64,000 nt of DNA from Dyadobacter jiangsuensis (GCF_003014695.1 NZ_PYAS01000013.1:186001-250000), one strand, 5' to 3'. Positions 8,947-17,896 are shown, counted from the first letter of the stretch. The notes: generated from the sequence alone by a model not told the origin. Numbers and translations: made by a program.

Positions 8947-9360
8947 ATGGCAGCGCAGGCAGGTTATTCGAATACAAGTCTTGTCAAAAAGCTGGGCATC
9001 AAGGCCGGCTTTAAAATCAGGTTCGTTGATCCGCCGGAGCATTATTTGGATTTGCTTGAAGGGCTTCCCGCCGATATTGAGGTTTTTGAAGAGCCCACAT
9101 CAGGTGTTGATTTCGTCCACTACTTCACCAAACAGGCCGCAGCACTGGAAAGGGATTTAGCTGCATTGAAAACTCAGATCGTATCAAACGGTACCATCTG
9201 GATCTCGTGGCCTAAAAAGGCATCGAAAGTGCCGACCGATGTGACTGAGGACGTGATCCGTAATCTTGCACTGTCGATTGGTCTGGTAGATGTGAAAGTA
9301 TGCGCCGTGGATGCGGTTTGGTCAGGGTTGAAGTTGGTCATCAGGGTTAAAGACAGATAG
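8947..9360 (+). CDS. DUF3052 family protein
   Basis: A 137-residue soluble protein of the DUF3052 family, with the typical opening GYSNTSLVKKLGIKAGFKIRFV, a central FVHYFTKQAAALERDLAALK helix and the WISWPKKASKVPTDVTEDVIRNLALSIGLVDVKVCAVDAVWSGLKLV ending (the SWPK / WSGLK pattern). The frame is open back to 8851, but the ATG at 8947-8949 (MAAQAGYS) gives the normal family length and matches the usual N-terminus. The family has no assigned biochemical role. The WG-repeat gene begins four bases after its stop, so they form an operon. No Bacteroidota promoter box with both elements was found upstream. Confidence 0.85.
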   Translation: MAAQAGYSNTSLVKKLGIKAGFKIRFVDPPEHYLDLLEGLPADIEVFEEPTSGVDFVHYFTKQAAALERDLAALKTQIVSNGTIWISWPKKASKVPTDVTEDVIRNLALSIGLVDVKVCAVDAVWSGLKLVIRVKDR

Positions 9361-9364
9361 GACT

Positions 9365-10417
9365 ATGTTTGGAATACTAAAAAGGTATTTGCCGGCGGTA
9401 TTGCTGGTAAATCTGGTGTGTAATGCGCTAGCGCAGCAGGTTGACGAGAAGCGCCTTGATTCGAACATTAAAGCAAGCATTACCGCGATATTGGATACGA
9501 CCGATGGCACCAAATATCGCCATTACTACAAATTGGCCAATGGCAGGGTGGTCGGGGAGGACAGCGTTTACGCATTCGACGCAACCGACGACTGCGAAAG
9601 TGATGGAAAAATTCGTTTTCGGGATTGGGTTGCCAATAAGGCCGGATTTTTCGATAACAATGGAAAGGTGGTAATTCCCGCTATGTATAATGATGTAAGC
9701 AGGTTTCAGAACGGTATGGCCATGGTGATCAAGGATGCCAAACAAGTAGGATGGGACGGGGAAGATTGTGAAAAGGGCGGTTGCGAGCATTGGGTATGGC
9801 AAGGCGGCAGCACAATGCTGATTAACGCGCGCAACGAGGTGTTGGTTGATGATATAGAGATGGATTTTTATCCGGTAATCAACTGGTACTCCTTGCAAAT
9901 CAAGGATTCGCCCGGTGATACCAGTCTGTATCGTTCAGCGAAAGGCGTCAACGGCAAATGGTATGTATTTATGGATTATCAGAGAGAGTTCGACCAATGG
10001 TTCTTTGAAAAATATCTGCCTGTATCCACGGATCCTGGCAAGCTGCGGGAGTTTGCACACGATTCGCTGGTGAGTTCATTGCCTGAATCGGAGGAATGGA
10101 TGCGGATGTCGGGAGACGAGTTTATCCGGCAGTGTGGGGATCGATTGGCCGCCAGATTGAAACCGATCAACGACCGACAGATACAGGTATTTACGGGCCT
10201 GACCCCGTTTGGCCTGAATCCTTATATTCACACCGGCCCGTCGTTTGAACCATTTTATGACGGATGCATTCCTGGGGATGCCGGAATTTACCCGGCGTTC
10301 GAAGTGACATCCAATTTTATGGACAAAAGCGGCCGCCTTGATTATCAGGAGAATTACTCATTTCTGCGGACAGGTAGCGGCTATAAATTGATAGGCGTGT
10401 CCTGGCGTAATCCGTAG
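9365..10417 (+). CDS. Exported WG-repeat-like protein
   Basis: A 350-residue protein with a signal peptide (YLPAVLLVNLVCNALAQ, cleavage near residue 24). Residues about 90-145 contain WG-type repeats: AGFFDNNGKVVIPAMYNDVSRFQNGMAMV followed by a second imperfect unit with VGWDGEDCEKGGCEHWVWQGG. The C-terminal half (about 200-350) has no recognised family but ends in YLIGVSWRNP-like beta-rich sequence. WG repeats are common in Bacteroidota periplasmic proteins of unknown role. It is the second gene of an operon with the DUF3052 gene, four bases upstream. I do not assign a function; likely periplasmic or secreted. Confidence 0.75.
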   Translation: MFGILKRYLPAVLLVNLVCNALAQQVDEKRLDSNIKASITAILDTTDGTKYRHYYKLANGRVVGEDSVYAFDATDDCESDGKIRFRDWVANKAGFFDNNGKVVIPAMYNDVSRFQNGMAMVIKDAKQVGWDGEDCEKGGCEHWVWQGGSTMLINARNEVLVDDIEMDFYPVINWYSLQIKDSPGDTSLYRSAKGVNGKWYVFMDYQREFDQWFFEKYLPVSTDPGKLREFAHDSLVSSLPESEEWMRMSGDEFIRQCGDRLAARLKPINDRQIQVFTGLTPFGLNPYIHTGPSFEPFYDGCIPGDAGIYPAFEVTSNFMDKSGRLDYQENYSFLRTGSGYKLIGVSWRNP

Positions 10418-10544
10418 CGAAACAAGCCTTATTTTAGCTTAACAAAAAATAAATACTCCCGATTGCGATCGTTGGTGAGGCAGATGTTGTTGTCGGAAAC
10501 GGAGTCAATCCGCTTTTTAACCACCAATCATCCAAACCTTCACC

Positions 10545-11048
10545 ATGAGTACACAGAACGAAACCACCGCGCTCAAAACCAGTAAAGAATTATTTGTTAA
10601 AATGGTAGTCTCCAATTGGGAGCTGCAAAACCAGCGCCTGAATGGCTGGCTGGCCAAATTATCCGACGAACGTTTGTTGGAGCCCGTTGCCGAAGGCAAA
10701 AACCGGGCGGTTTACCTGCTGGGCCATCTGGTGGCAGTCAATGATGGTATGATTGCATTGCTGGGACTGGGCGAGCGGCTGTATCCGGAGCTCGACGAGC
10801 CGTTTGTTAAAAATCCCGACCGCAGCTTCGACGAAATTCCAACGGTAGCTGAACTGAAAGAAAAATGGACAAATCTGAATGCGGTACTGACCGACTATTT
10901 CGCCGGGCTCGACGCTGAGGAATGGTTCACAAAGCATAATGCCATCTCCGACGAAGACTTCGCGCGCGAACCACACCGGAATAAGCTTAATATATTGATT
11001 AACAGGACTAATCATGAAGCTTACCACCTGGGGCAACTTATTTTTTAA
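10545..11048 (+). CDS. DinB family putative metal-dependent protein
   Basis: A 167-residue four-helix DinB-like protein. The three expected metal ligands are H61 (LLGHLVAVND), H157 and H161 (NHEAYHLGQL). Proteins of this fold include thiol transferases and many of unknown role. The reading frame stops five residues after H161, within a run of six T followed by AAAA (11041-11050). One additional T would continue the protein as HLGQLIFLKA and then stop, which is the usual family ending, so a one-base deletion, either real or a sequencing error, is possible; loss of three residues would probably matter little. A separate DinB gene is at 20232-20750. Confidence 0.88.
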   Translation: MSTQNETTALKTSKELFVKMVVSNWELQNQRLNGWLAKLSDERLLEPVAEGKNRAVYLLGHLVAVNDGMIALLGLGERLYPELDEPFVKNPDRSFDEIPTVAELKEKWTNLNAVLTDYFAGLDAEEWFTKHNAISDEDFAREPHRNKLNILINRTNHEAYHLGQLIF

Positions 11049-11147
11049 AAGCCTGACATCGCCGGGCGACAGTTGTAAAAGTCAGCGATTTTGTAATATT
11101 TTACAGGATTGTTCACCACTCTCACAAAATCTTCATCACTCACCATC

Positions 11148-11639
11148 ATGGCTGTATACAACCTATCATTAAATGGCAAAAAGGTGAAAGTCGATGTGGA
11201 ACCCGATATGCCTCTGCTTTGGGTAATACGCGACTTTGCCGATTTGAAAGGGACCAAATTCGGGTGCGGAATGGCGCTTTGCGGCGCCTGCACGATCCAC
11301 CTGAACGGTCAGCCGGCACGGGCATGCCAGACACCGGTTTCGAGTGTCGGGAAAAACGACAAAATCACGACGATCGAAGGCATCGGCGAAGGGAAACTGA
11401 GCATTATCCAGAAGGCCTGGATCGAGGAGCAGGTTCCGCAGTGCGGTTATTGCCAGTCGGGGCAGATTATGTCGGCGGCGGCGTTGCTTAAATCCAACCC
11501 AACACCGACTGACGCGGACATTGACGTGGCTATGAGCGGTAACCTGTGCCGCTGCGGCACTTACGACAGGATCAGAAAGGCGATCCACCGCGCGTCGGAC
11601 GAAATGAAAGTCGCCGAAAAAGGGATCGGCCAGCGCTAA
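11148..11639 (+). CDS. [2Fe-2S] subunit of aldehyde/isoquinoline oxidoreductase
   Basis: Electron-transfer subunit of a xanthine-oxidase-family molybdoenzyme. The 163-residue protein has a plant-type ferredoxin domain with C40, C45, C48 and C60 ([10 protein letters not shown] ... ARAC) and an all-helical second cluster domain with C99, C102, C134 and C136 (QCGYCQSG ... NLCRCGTY). Length and motif order match the IorA type. The ATG at 11148-11150 gives [13 protein letters not shown]; the open frame begins at 11109 but that extension is not conserved-looking. It precedes the large molybdopterin subunit by 32 bases on the same strand. No FAD subunit is nearby, as expected for the two-subunit IorAB type, which passes electrons to cytochromes. 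Confidence 0.94.
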   Translation: MAVYNLSLNGKKVKVDVEPDMPLLWVIRDFADLKGTKFGCGMALCGACTIHLNGQPARACQTPVSSVGKNDKITTIEGIGEGKLSIIQKAWIEEQVPQCGYCQSGQIMSAAALLKSNPTPTDADIDVAMSGNLCRCGTYDRIRKAIHRASDEMKVAEKGIGQR

Positions 11640-11671
11640 TGCTCATTCATCAACCTTAGCCTCAGAAAACA

Positions 11672-13834
11672 TTGGAAAATATACAAACATCGCGGCGCGA
11701 CTTTCTGAAAGCCGCCGGATTTACATCACTCGGGCTGGCCGTCGGTATTTCAGGCTTTACCAAAGATGCTTCCCTGAAAAAGATCGCCCCGGCGGTATTG
11801 AAGCTGGAAATCAATCCATTCATTATCATTGATACTGCCGGCAATATCACGCTCGTCAACCCGCGCCCGGATATGGGCCAGGGCTCCACGCAGGCCGTGC
11901 CCTCGCTGCTAGCCGAAGAGCTGGAAGTAAGCCTTGAAAAAGTGCTTATTGTGCAAAGCGACGGCATGGGTAAATATGGTAGTCAGACGTCGGGGGGAAG
12001 CAGCTCCGTGCGAGAGCTATGGATGCCGATACGCAAAGCGGGTGCAGCTGCGCGCGAAATGCTCACTACCACCGCGGCTAAAAGATGGAATCTGCCCGCC
12101 GCTGAATGCATGGCCGAAGACGGCAAGATCTGGCATAAGGCCAGCGGAAAGAGCCTTTCTTACGGGGAGCTGGCAGATGACGCTTCGAAACTGGAAATCC
12201 CCAAAGAGCCGAAACTGAAAGAGCCGAAGGACTTCAAGATCATCGGAAAGTATAACAAGCGCCTGGATGTGCCGGAGCGCGTGACTGGAAAAGCTGTTTA
12301 CGGGCTGGACGTGGATGTGCCGGGCATGGTGTATGCTGCTATTGTGCATTCACCGATGATCCACGGCAAAGTGGCTTCCATCGATGATTCGGATACCAAA
12401 AAGGTGAAAGGCGTTTTGCGGGTGATGAAAACCGAGCGCACTATGCCGCACCGTGCTTCGGAGGCCGTGGCGGTTGTTGCCACCAACTGGTGGGCGGCAT
12501 TGAAGGGCAAGCGCGCTTTGAAGGTGAGCTGGGATAATGGTAATTATGCCAAAACGGTGGATACCGCCGGCTATTTCGCGGCCACTTACGAAGCTGCGAA
12601 AAAGGAAGGTGTGAATTTTGAAGAAAAAGGCGATTTCGCTGTGAAGTATGCGAATGCGAAGGATAAACTCGAATCTCATTATGAGACGCCGTTCCTGGCG
12701 CATGCGCCTATCGAGCCCGAGAACGCGGTCGTGCATGTGAAGGATGATGGAAATGTGGAGATATGGGCGCCGATCCAGGGACCTGACTGGGCATTACGGG
12801 ATGTTTGTGGCTATTTGAAGGTAAAACCCGAGCAGGTTAAAATTAATGTAACCTTGCTGGGGGGCGCGTTCGGCCGCAAGGCATACCATGACTTTCTGCT
12901 CGAAGCGTGCCATATTTCCAAAGAGCTGAAAAAGCCCGTTAAAGTGATCTGGACGCGGGAAGACGATATTACCCAGGGACCGTACCGTCCGGGTATGCTG
13001 AGCCACATGCAGGGATTTGTAGAAGACGGTAAGATCACCGGTTTTCACCATCATGCCATCGGGGAGTCCATTGTTGGCCAGGTTTTCAAAGGGCTCAAAG
13101 ACGACGAAGCCGACCCGTGGCTGAGCGAGGAAATCAGCACAGGGAATAACAAGTATCAGTTTGGTACGGCCTCAAAAGTGAGCTGGACGAATGTAAAAAC
13201 CGACATCCCTGTCGTTTGGTGGCGGTCGGTGTACGCTTCCAACTTTGGCTGGGGACAGGAATGCTTCGTAGATGAGCTGGCGCATCTGGCCAAGAAAGAC
13301 CCGCTCAAAGCGCGCCTCGAAATCCTGCCGGACGAGCGCTTCAAAAAAGTACTTGAAACGCTGGCCGAAAAAGCCAACTGGAATGAGAAGCTTCCCGAAG
13401 GCAGCGGCAGGGGAATCGCGGTGTTTAAATCATTTGGGAGCATTTCGGCCTGCTGCATTACCGTTTCCAAAAAGGATAGTGGAGTGAAAATCGATAAAGT
13501 GGTCTCGGTGATCGACTGTGGTTACTATGTAAATCCCGACAACGTAAAGGCGCAGACGGAGGGTAATATCGTAATGGGTATCACCGCGGCGATCAAGGAC
13601 GGGATTACATTCACGAACGGCATTTGCGATCAGACCAATTACCACCAGTTCAATGTTATGCGCATGAACGAGGCACCGCCGATGGAAATCCATATTGTCG
13701 ATAGCGGCGCGGTTCCTGGTGGGGTAGGAGAACCCGGCCTTCCGCCGATCGCTCCGGCGTTGGGTAATGCAATATTCGCAGCCACCGGCAAGCGCCTGAG
13801 AAAATTGCCTTTTGATATTAACAATATTGCCTGA
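11672..13834 (+). CDS. Molybdopterin-binding subunit of IorB-type oxidoreductase
   Basis: Large catalytic subunit (720 residues) of an aldehyde/isoquinoline-type oxidoreductase carrying molybdopterin cytosine dinucleotide. A Tat signal is visible at residues 7-16 ([10 protein letters not shown]), so the folded complex is probably exported to the periplasm together with the [2Fe-2S] subunit. The middle has the aldehyde-oxidase a/b hammerhead region ([22 protein letters not shown]) and [12 protein letters not shown]; the catalytic glutamate is E687 in [10 protein letters not shown]. The start is a TTG at 11672; no ATG lies ahead of the Tat motif in this frame, which supports TTG. Substrate is unknown: these enzymes oxidise aldehydes or N-heterocycles. 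Confidence 0.93.
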   Translation: MENIQTSRRDFLKAAGFTSLGLAVGISGFTKDASLKKIAPAVLKLEINPFIIIDTAGNITLVNPRPDMGQGSTQAVPSLLAEELEVSLEKVLIVQSDGMGKYGSQTSGGSSSVRELWMPIRKAGAAAREMLTTTAAKRWNLPAAECMAEDGKIWHKASGKSLSYGELADDASKLEIPKEPKLKEPKDFKIIGKYNKRLDVPERVTGKAVYGLDVDVPGMVYAAIVHSPMIHGKVASIDDSDTKKVKGVLRVMKTERTMPHRASEAVAVVATNWWAALKGKRALKVSWDNGNYAKTVDTAGYFAATYEAAKKEGVNFEEKGDFAVKYANAKDKLESHYETPFLAHAPIEPENAVVHVKDDGNVEIWAPIQGPDWALRDVCGYLKVKPEQVKINVTLLGGAFGRKAYHDFLLEACHISKELKKPVKVIWTREDDITQGPYRPGMLSHMQGFVEDGKITGFHHHAIGESIVGQVFKGLKDDEADPWLSEEISTGNNKYQFGTASKVSWTNVKTDIPVVWWRSVYASNFGWGQECFVDELAHLAKKDPLKARLEILPDERFKKVLETLAEKANWNEKLPEGSGRGIAVFKSFGSISACCITVSKKDSGVKIDKVVSVIDCGYYVNPDNVKAQTEGNIVMGITAAIKDGITFTNGICDQTNYHQFNVMRMNEAPPMEIHIVDSGAVPGGVGEPGLPPIAPALGNAIFAATGKRLRKLPFDINNIA

Positions 13835-13838
13835 TAGC

Positions 13839-14180
13839 ATGGCCTATGATGAACGAGTAGCCAACCGCATTCGTGAGGCATTGGCTAACCAACCCCTGGT
13901 GGAGGAGAAAACCCTCTTCCAGGGGTTGGCTTTTATGGTCGACGACAAAATGTGTATCTGTGTCCGCAACGACGTGCTCTTATGCCGCATAGGCCCTGAT
14001 GAATACGAGGCGGCATTGGAAATAATTGGTGTGGAGCCGATGATTCACAACGGAAAGTCAATGAAAGGGTATGTATTTGTAAGCCCCGAAGGTTATGCCT
14101 CCCGGGAAGCCTTTGAATCATGGGTGGCAAAATGCCTTGGCTTCAACAAGCTGGCCAAGTCATCCAAAAAGAAAAAGTAA
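13839..14180 (+). CDS. TfoX/Sxy N-terminal domain protein
   Basis: A 113-residue protein matching the TfoX N-terminal domain: [15 protein letters not shown], then [37 protein letters not shown] and [12 protein letters not shown]. In Gammaproteobacteria TfoX regulates competence, but stand-alone N-terminal domain proteins in Bacteroidota have no proven role. The ATG at 13839 lies four bases after the oxidoreductase stop, and the gene's TAA shares its last base with the next gene's ATG, so this sits in the middle of a tight operon. The C-terminus is a lysine tail (SSKKKK). The longer frame starting at 13812 overlaps the upstream gene and is not preferred. Confidence 0.85.
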   Translation: MAYDERVANRIREALANQPLVEEKTLFQGLAFMVDDKMCICVRNDVLLCRIGPDEYEAALEIIGVEPMIHNGKSMKGYVFVSPEGYASREAFESWVAKCLGFNKLAKSSKKKK

Positions 14181-14668
14181 TGGAGGAATTGTTGATTAAC
14201 CAAAAGTACCAGCTGGAAAAGTTTCCCGGAAAAGGAGGCTGGACATATGTGGCCCTTCCCGAAATTCCGCAGCGTATCAAAAGAAGGTTCGGAATGGTGA
14301 AGGTCAAGGGACGTATTGATGATTATGAACTAATGGGCTACAATCTGATGCCCATGGGCACCGGACAATTGTTTCTTCCCGTAAAAGCTGAAATCCGCAA
14401 AAAGATCAAAAAGAAGGAGGGGGATTGGGTGAGTATCGAACTTTACGCCGACGATTCAGCATTGGCTATTCCGGAGGAACTGATCGACTGCCTGAAAGAC
14501 GAACCCCAAGCTTACACCAATTTCATGAAACTCGGCGAAGGGGCTCAAAAGGAGTACCGCGACTGGGTTTATTCCGCCAAAAAAGACGAGACAAAAGTAG
14601 CCCGCATCGCGAAAATGATCGATATGCTGCTGCAAGGCAAACGGTTGACGGGCGATCAGCCGATTTAG
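14180..14668 (+). CDS. DUF1905/YdeI (OmdA) family protein
   Basis: A 162-residue cytoplasmic protein made of a DUF1905-type beta domain (about 8-95: YQLEKFPGKGGWTYVALPEI ... YELMGYNLMPMGTGQLFLPVKAEIRKKI ... GDWVSIELYADD) and a C-terminal helical YdeI/OmdA-type segment (KLGEGAQKEYRDWVYSAKKDETKVARIAKMIDMLLQGKR). The start ATG at 14180 overlaps the TfoX stop by one base, indicating translational coupling. The function of these families is unsettled. The gene ends 23 bases before the stop of a small convergent reading frame from the Fic locus. Base composition drops in G+C right after it, where the Fic cassette begins. Confidence 0.85.
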   Translation: MEELLINQKYQLEKFPGKGGWTYVALPEIPQRIKRRFGMVKVKGRIDDYELMGYNLMPMGTGQLFLPVKAEIRKKIKKKEGDWVSIELYADDSALAIPEELIDCLKDEPQAYTNFMKLGEGAQKEYRDWVYSAKKDETKVARIAKMIDMLLQGKRLTGDQPI

Positions 14669-14690
14669 CTTAGTTTCGCCTCAGTCGCGC

Positions 14691-14816
14691 TTATTTTTTG
14701 TTGGCCTGACTTTTCCGGGTCATGTCGCCAATCCGGACAAGCCTGTCTTTCACAGTTGAAATGTAGCTGTTTTTGCTTTCCGGTGATAAACTTGATTTTT
14801 GGATCATCTCTGCCAT
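14691..14816 (-). CDS. Putative 41-residue protein downstream of fic
   Basis: A short open frame starting ATG at 14814-14816 and ending TAA at 14691-14693, encoding MAEMIQKSSLSPESKNSYIS followed by TVKDRLVRIGDMTRKSQANKK. It is charged and helix-forming, with no recognised family. It lies three bases downstream of another mini-ORF's stop, in the same reading frame, so the two may be one 72-residue frame broken by a TAA. Location at the end of the Fic transcription unit makes it a candidate partner or remnant. Being short, it could also be chance; nothing outside context supports translation. Confidence 0.35.
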   Translation of the reverse strand: MAEMIQKSSLSPESKNSYISTVKDRLVRIGDMTRKSQANKK

Positions 14817-14819
14817 CTT

Positions 14820-14912
14820 TTATGTTTCTGTTTGAGGAAAATCTCTGAGAAGCCTATCTTTTAAGTTTTGGCCCGATTTTTCAAACAACTTAAACTGGTA
14901 AGCTGAGGTCAT
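14820..14912 (-). CDS. Putative 30-residue mini-ORF coupled to fic stop
   Basis: An ATG at 14910-14912 overlaps the fic TGA by four bases (ATGA) and opens a frame of 30 codons, MTSAYQFKLFEKSGQNLKDR then LLRDFPQTET, ending TAA. After one lysine codon the same frame continues as the 41-residue ORF. The four-base overlap is the classic layout for a coupled downstream gene, and the LKDRLL motif resembles VKDRLV in the next segment. It may be a genuine small protein, the 5' half of a gene with a nonsense change, or noise. I have no homology to offer. Confidence 0.3.
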   Translation of the reverse strand: MTSAYQFKLFEKSGQNLKDRLLRDFPQTET

Positions 14913-16015
14913 TCTATGTTTTCCACAATAGGAAGGTAATAGCGCGTATGCCTTAACTTACCTACTTTTTTCAGGGCTCTCAGTTCTACCATCTCTGCCA
15001 GGTCTCTTGTGGCGGTGGCCCGTGACGTTTTACTAATGCGAATGTAATTCTCAGCGCTTAGGCCTCCCTTGAATCCATCCAGCCCTTCTTTAAACAGTCG
15101 TAATGCGACTTTGGTCTGTCGTTCATTCAGGATGTCTTTAAATTTTTCAAAATAACGGGCCTTGTCCACGATGAAGGCAATCATTTTATGGACATGTATT
15201 TGTGCTTCCAGAACTTTTTCAGAGAAATAGATAAGCCAGTTGGTGATTTCTAGAGAGATATTAGCCCGCTCCAGGGCCTGATAATAGGCTTTTTTATCGC
15301 GTTCGATAGTGCTGGATAGCGAGGTGATTAGTGATTGCTTGGCTCCAATGGCTAGTGCTTTTTCAGCAATGATACGCCCGATGCGTCCATTCCCATCCTC
15401 AAAAGGGTGGATCAGCTCAAAATACAAATGAGCTACTCCTGCATGCACGATGGTTGGCATCCCTTCTTGCGCGGCCTGATTGAACCAATGAATGTAGTTT
15501 TTCATCTCCTCCGGTAGGCGGCGAGACGGAGGGGCTTCATAGAATACTTTGGGCATGTCCAATCTGCCGGATACGATTTGCATCGGGTCAGTGTGCGTGC
15601 GATATCCTCCAACGACCTCCAGATCAATTCTTCCATTCATAATCATTCGATGCCACGAAAAAAGACGCTCTTCGGCAAGCGGCTCCTCGTAGCTCCTGTG
15701 GAGGTCTACCATCATGTGAGAAACGCCCGTTTCTTTCGGTCCAGTTTTTCTGCCGTCCGTTTGTAAACCCAATTGTTTTCGAATAGAGGATTGAACCGAA
15801 TCCCTGTCTAAGACTTCTCCTTCGATTTTTGAGGTATCGATTGCTTCATTGCTCAGCAATGTGACCCTCAATTCATCAACCTCATCAGAAGAGACTGCTT
15901 TCAGCGAACCAATAATCAGCCCTGCATTTCGATGGAATTCACGCTCAAAATGAGTAAATGCAGTTGCGTCAAATGTGAACTGTGGCCAGTTCTGTTCTTC
16001 CCAGATCCATTTCAT
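14909..16015 (-). CDS. Fic family AMP-transferase-type protein with winged helix
   Basis: A 368-residue Fic protein, expected to transfer AMP from ATP to target hydroxyls. The N-terminal Fic_N/DUF4172-like region contains an inhibitory helix motif, T61-x3-E65-G66 in TSKIEGE, which identifies a class II Fic whose activity is held off by its own N-terminus. The active loop HPFEDGNGRIGR is complete at residues 203-214, with catalytic H203. The C-terminal 65 residues (ISKTSRATATRDLAEMVELRALKKVGKLRHTRYYLP, by eye split around 325-365) form a winged-helix DNA-binding domain of the type seen in other class II Fic proteins. Upstream lies a regular array of inverted half-sites reaching the start codon, suggesting self-regulation. 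The region is AT-richer than its neighbours. Confidence 0.94.
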   Translation of the reverse strand: MKWIWEEQNWPQFTFDATAFTHFEREFHRNAGLIIGSLKAVSSDEVDELRVTLLSNEAIDTSKIEGEVLDRDSVQSSIRKQLGLQTDGRKTGPKETGVSHMMVDLHRSYEEPLAEERLFSWHRMIMNGRIDLEVVGGYRTHTDPMQIVSGRLDMPKVFYEAPPSRRLPEEMKNYIHWFNQAAQEGMPTIVHAGVAHLYFELIHPFEDGNGRIGRIIAEKALAIGAKQSLITSLSSTIERDKKAYYQALERANISLEITNWLIYFSEKVLEAQIHVHKMIAFIVDKARYFEKFKDILNERQTKVALRLFKEGLDGFKGGLSAENYIRISKTSRATATRDLAEMVELRALKKVGKLRHTRYYLPIVENIE

Positions 16016-16087
16016 GAGTTAAAAGTTCTCTTTCTATAACTCAATATTGCACAAAAAATGAGTTATAGAAAGTGTTTTTATAACTCA
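16015..16087. promoter_or_regulatory. Four phased half-sites upstream of fic, probable operator
   Basis: The heptamer TGAGTTA occurs at 16015-16021 (plus), 16037-16043 (minus), 16059-16065 (plus) and 16081-16087 (minus). The four start points are exactly 22 bases apart and alternate in orientation, so all face the same side of the helix. The middle two are embedded in a perfect 14-base inverted repeat (arms 16030-16043 and 16059-16072, 15-base spacer); the extended half-site is close to ATGAGTTATAGAAAG. The first copy overlaps the fic start codon. This layout is what a cooperative dimeric repressor would use; the Fic winged-helix domain is the obvious candidate binder (inference). Confidence 0.75.
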
Positions 16088-16247
16088 TTACCTGCAAGGC
16101 TGCCGCTGTCTAAGATGAATCCGGCCTTTTTGCAGCCACGGAACTGGGCCGCCCGTCAGGAGGGGACATCAACAGCTAGTTGGGCAGATGATGCGTCAGC
16201 GGCCGAGTGGAAAGATTTCGTAGGCTTTGTGCTCAGTCTATGTGTAA
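16088..16247. other. Intergenic stretch between fic and haloperoxidase terminator
   Basis: No gene is convincing here. A plus-strand frame of 67 codons (16058-16261) crosses the operator array and ends in the following palindrome; it contains an alanine/serine/tryptophan-rich segment (SWADDASAAEWKDFVGF) but no known domain and no plausible start signal, so it is not called. Locally G+C returns to the level of the chromosome, in contrast to the fic gene itself. Confidence 0.4.
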
Positions 16248-16290
16248 ATTCAACGGGATAATCGGAAAATTTCCGATTATCCTGTTGAAT
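16248..16290. terminator. Long palindrome, probable haloperoxidase terminator
   Basis: A near-perfect inverted repeat with 21-base arms (16248-16268 and 16270-16290) around a single central base; the only imperfection is a G-T pair. It lies 26 bases beyond the stop of the PAP2 gene, so it most likely ends that minus-strand transcript. No strong U tract follows, so it may instead act as an RNA-stabilising 3' hairpin or a repeat element. Confidence 0.6.
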
Positions 16291-16315
16291 AGCGACAATT
16301 TTCCCTCGGGAGTAA

Positions 16316-17878
16316 TTACTCAGCGCCATCGGTCTTAGCCCGCTGAACGGCGTAGCCGCCGATCTTGTGGCCGGATGACAGGCCTACTTCGCAGTCGAAA
16401 CGATAGTGGATCATGCCGTAAATGCGGGACACTGACGCTTCGGAGGCCATATCGTCGACTTCTTTCTTTTTGTCGGGAAAGATATGCGCTAGTACCTCGG
16501 CTGCGGCGCCCGAGAATGTAGAGTGACCAGACGTGTAAGACGGGAAGTTAGGCAAGCCTACCGACGTCTTGATTTTGCTGCTCATCTGGTTCGGGCGCGG
16601 ATAGTAGTACCAGTACTTTACGTCCCAGCAGCAGATTCCCGCATCCTGCATGGTGGTACCCAGCAGGGCAAGCGTACGTGCGGTGCGCACTTCGCTGTAT
16701 TTGTTTTCGTGGCACAACTCAGCTCCTTTTCTGTGCCAGTGACCCGGAGGGGTATAACTGCCGACGCCGTCGGACCAGAAGCTGGCGATACGTGCTTGCT
16801 CACGTGTCTGGTTTTTGGCGATGTCGAGTAGCTCGTTCAAATCTTTCTGGTAGGCTGGGCTGCCGATGATCGGAGGTGCTTCGGGGCGGAGTGCTACCAC
16901 CGTCGCCGAGTCGAAGTTCCAGGGTGTTACGAAGCCATAAGTTGGAAGCATAGGCGGGCGGGGAGGAAATTCCTGGCTCACCCAGGGCTCGGTAACGCCA
17001 ATTTTGCGTGCATTGGCGATCATGGAGGCTGTTTGGGCCTGGTTGTTCGCGCCGCTCATTTTGTCAGTTTTAGCACGCGCCATGATTTTTGCGCCCACAG
17101 CTTTACCCAACTCGGAGCCAGCCGTGATGTCGCTTTCAACGTTCATCCCCGCCGATATTCTGCTTTGTTTGTGCTCAGCCAGCTTCGCTTCCAGGAAGGG
17201 CACTTCTCCGGGGAACATCGCTTTCAGAACAACACAAGAAGCTTCTGCGACTACCGCATCTTCCGATGGGTAGGATGGAAGGTCGCTTACCGGCAGCAGT
17301 GTTTTAATGGAAGTGTCGTTTTTCGAAGGAGCTTTACGGTTGTATTTGAATTTATAGTTCCACGCGGCTACCAGCGCATCGTACTGGGCTACGCTCAGGT
17401 ACGCGAGCGCGCGCGCTGTGTAAGGCGGGTTAGCGAAGGGGAATTTGGGATCATCCAACGGTTTGCTCGCGTCGGGCACGGGGTATTTGCCGTCCGCATT
17501 GGAAGCTGGTGGGCTGTTGTAGCGTGCAGCCAGTTCGCGCGCTATTTCGTTCCAGCGATACACTGCACCTGCTCCCCAATAGTTGATTTGCTCGCGTTGC
17601 TGGGGCGTAACAGCTTCGGTAGCCGCTTTCAGCTTTTGAAGTTCAGCTTTGTAGTCAGCCGAGGTTGCTTCCTTGGGCTCTGCAACCGCGATGGCGCCGG
17701 ATGACGCCAGCACATAAGGCTTCCAGGTGCCGGCTTTTTCGTCGAGGCTGGAAGGCGTGTTGATGCCTGCTGTTGGTTCATCGACGGTCTTAGAACAAGA
17801 CCATAGCATCATCACTGCCATTGCCGGTACTACCAGGCGCGTAATGGACTGCCGAAAGGAGATATAGTTGATTTTCAT
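16316..17878 (-). CDS. Vanadium haloperoxidase-like PAP2 lipoprotein
   Basis: A 520-residue exported protein of the vanadium-dependent haloperoxidase / acid phosphatase superfamily. The lipobox LWSC places the lipid-anchored cysteine at C28. The active-site motifs are near the C-terminus: KYWYYYPRPNQM, PSYTSGHSTFSGA (the PSGH-type motif with an insertion) and SRIYGMIHYRFD at 484-495, which fits SRx5Hx3D exactly with H491. The first 350 residues are helical and match bacterial chloroperoxidase-like proteins of this length, rather than short PAP2 phosphatases. It could be a haloperoxidase or a phosphatase; sequence alone does not decide. It follows the outer-membrane protein gene by 18 bases in an apparent operon. 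Confidence 0.88.
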   Translation of the reverse strand: MKINYISFRQSITRLVVPAMAVMMLWSCSKTVDEPTAGINTPSSLDEKAGTWKPYVLASSGAIAVAEPKEATSADYKAELQKLKAATEAVTPQQREQINYWGAGAVYRWNEIARELAARYNSPPASNADGKYPVPDASKPLDDPKFPFANPPYTARALAYLSVAQYDALVAAWNYKFKYNRKAPSKNDTSIKTLLPVSDLPSYPSEDAVVAEASCVVLKAMFPGEVPFLEAKLAEHKQSRISAGMNVESDITAGSELGKAVGAKIMARAKTDKMSGANNQAQTASMIANARKIGVTEPWVSQEFPPRPPMLPTYGFVTPWNFDSATVVALRPEAPPIIGSPAYQKDLNELLDIAKNQTREQARIASFWSDGVGSYTPPGHWHRKGAELCHENKYSEVRTARTLALLGTTMQDAGICCWDVKYWYYYPRPNQMSSKIKTSVGLPNFPSYTSGHSTFSGAAAEVLAHIFPDKKKEVDDMASEASVSRIYGMIHYRFDCEVGLSSGHKIGGYAVQRAKTDGAE

Positions 17879-17896
17879 CGTTTTCTGTCGGAAAAA

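Noticed and set aside
16058-16261. 67-codon plus-strand frame next to fic
   Set aside because: It overlaps the operator array and ends inside a palindrome; no conserved domain and no promoter were visible.
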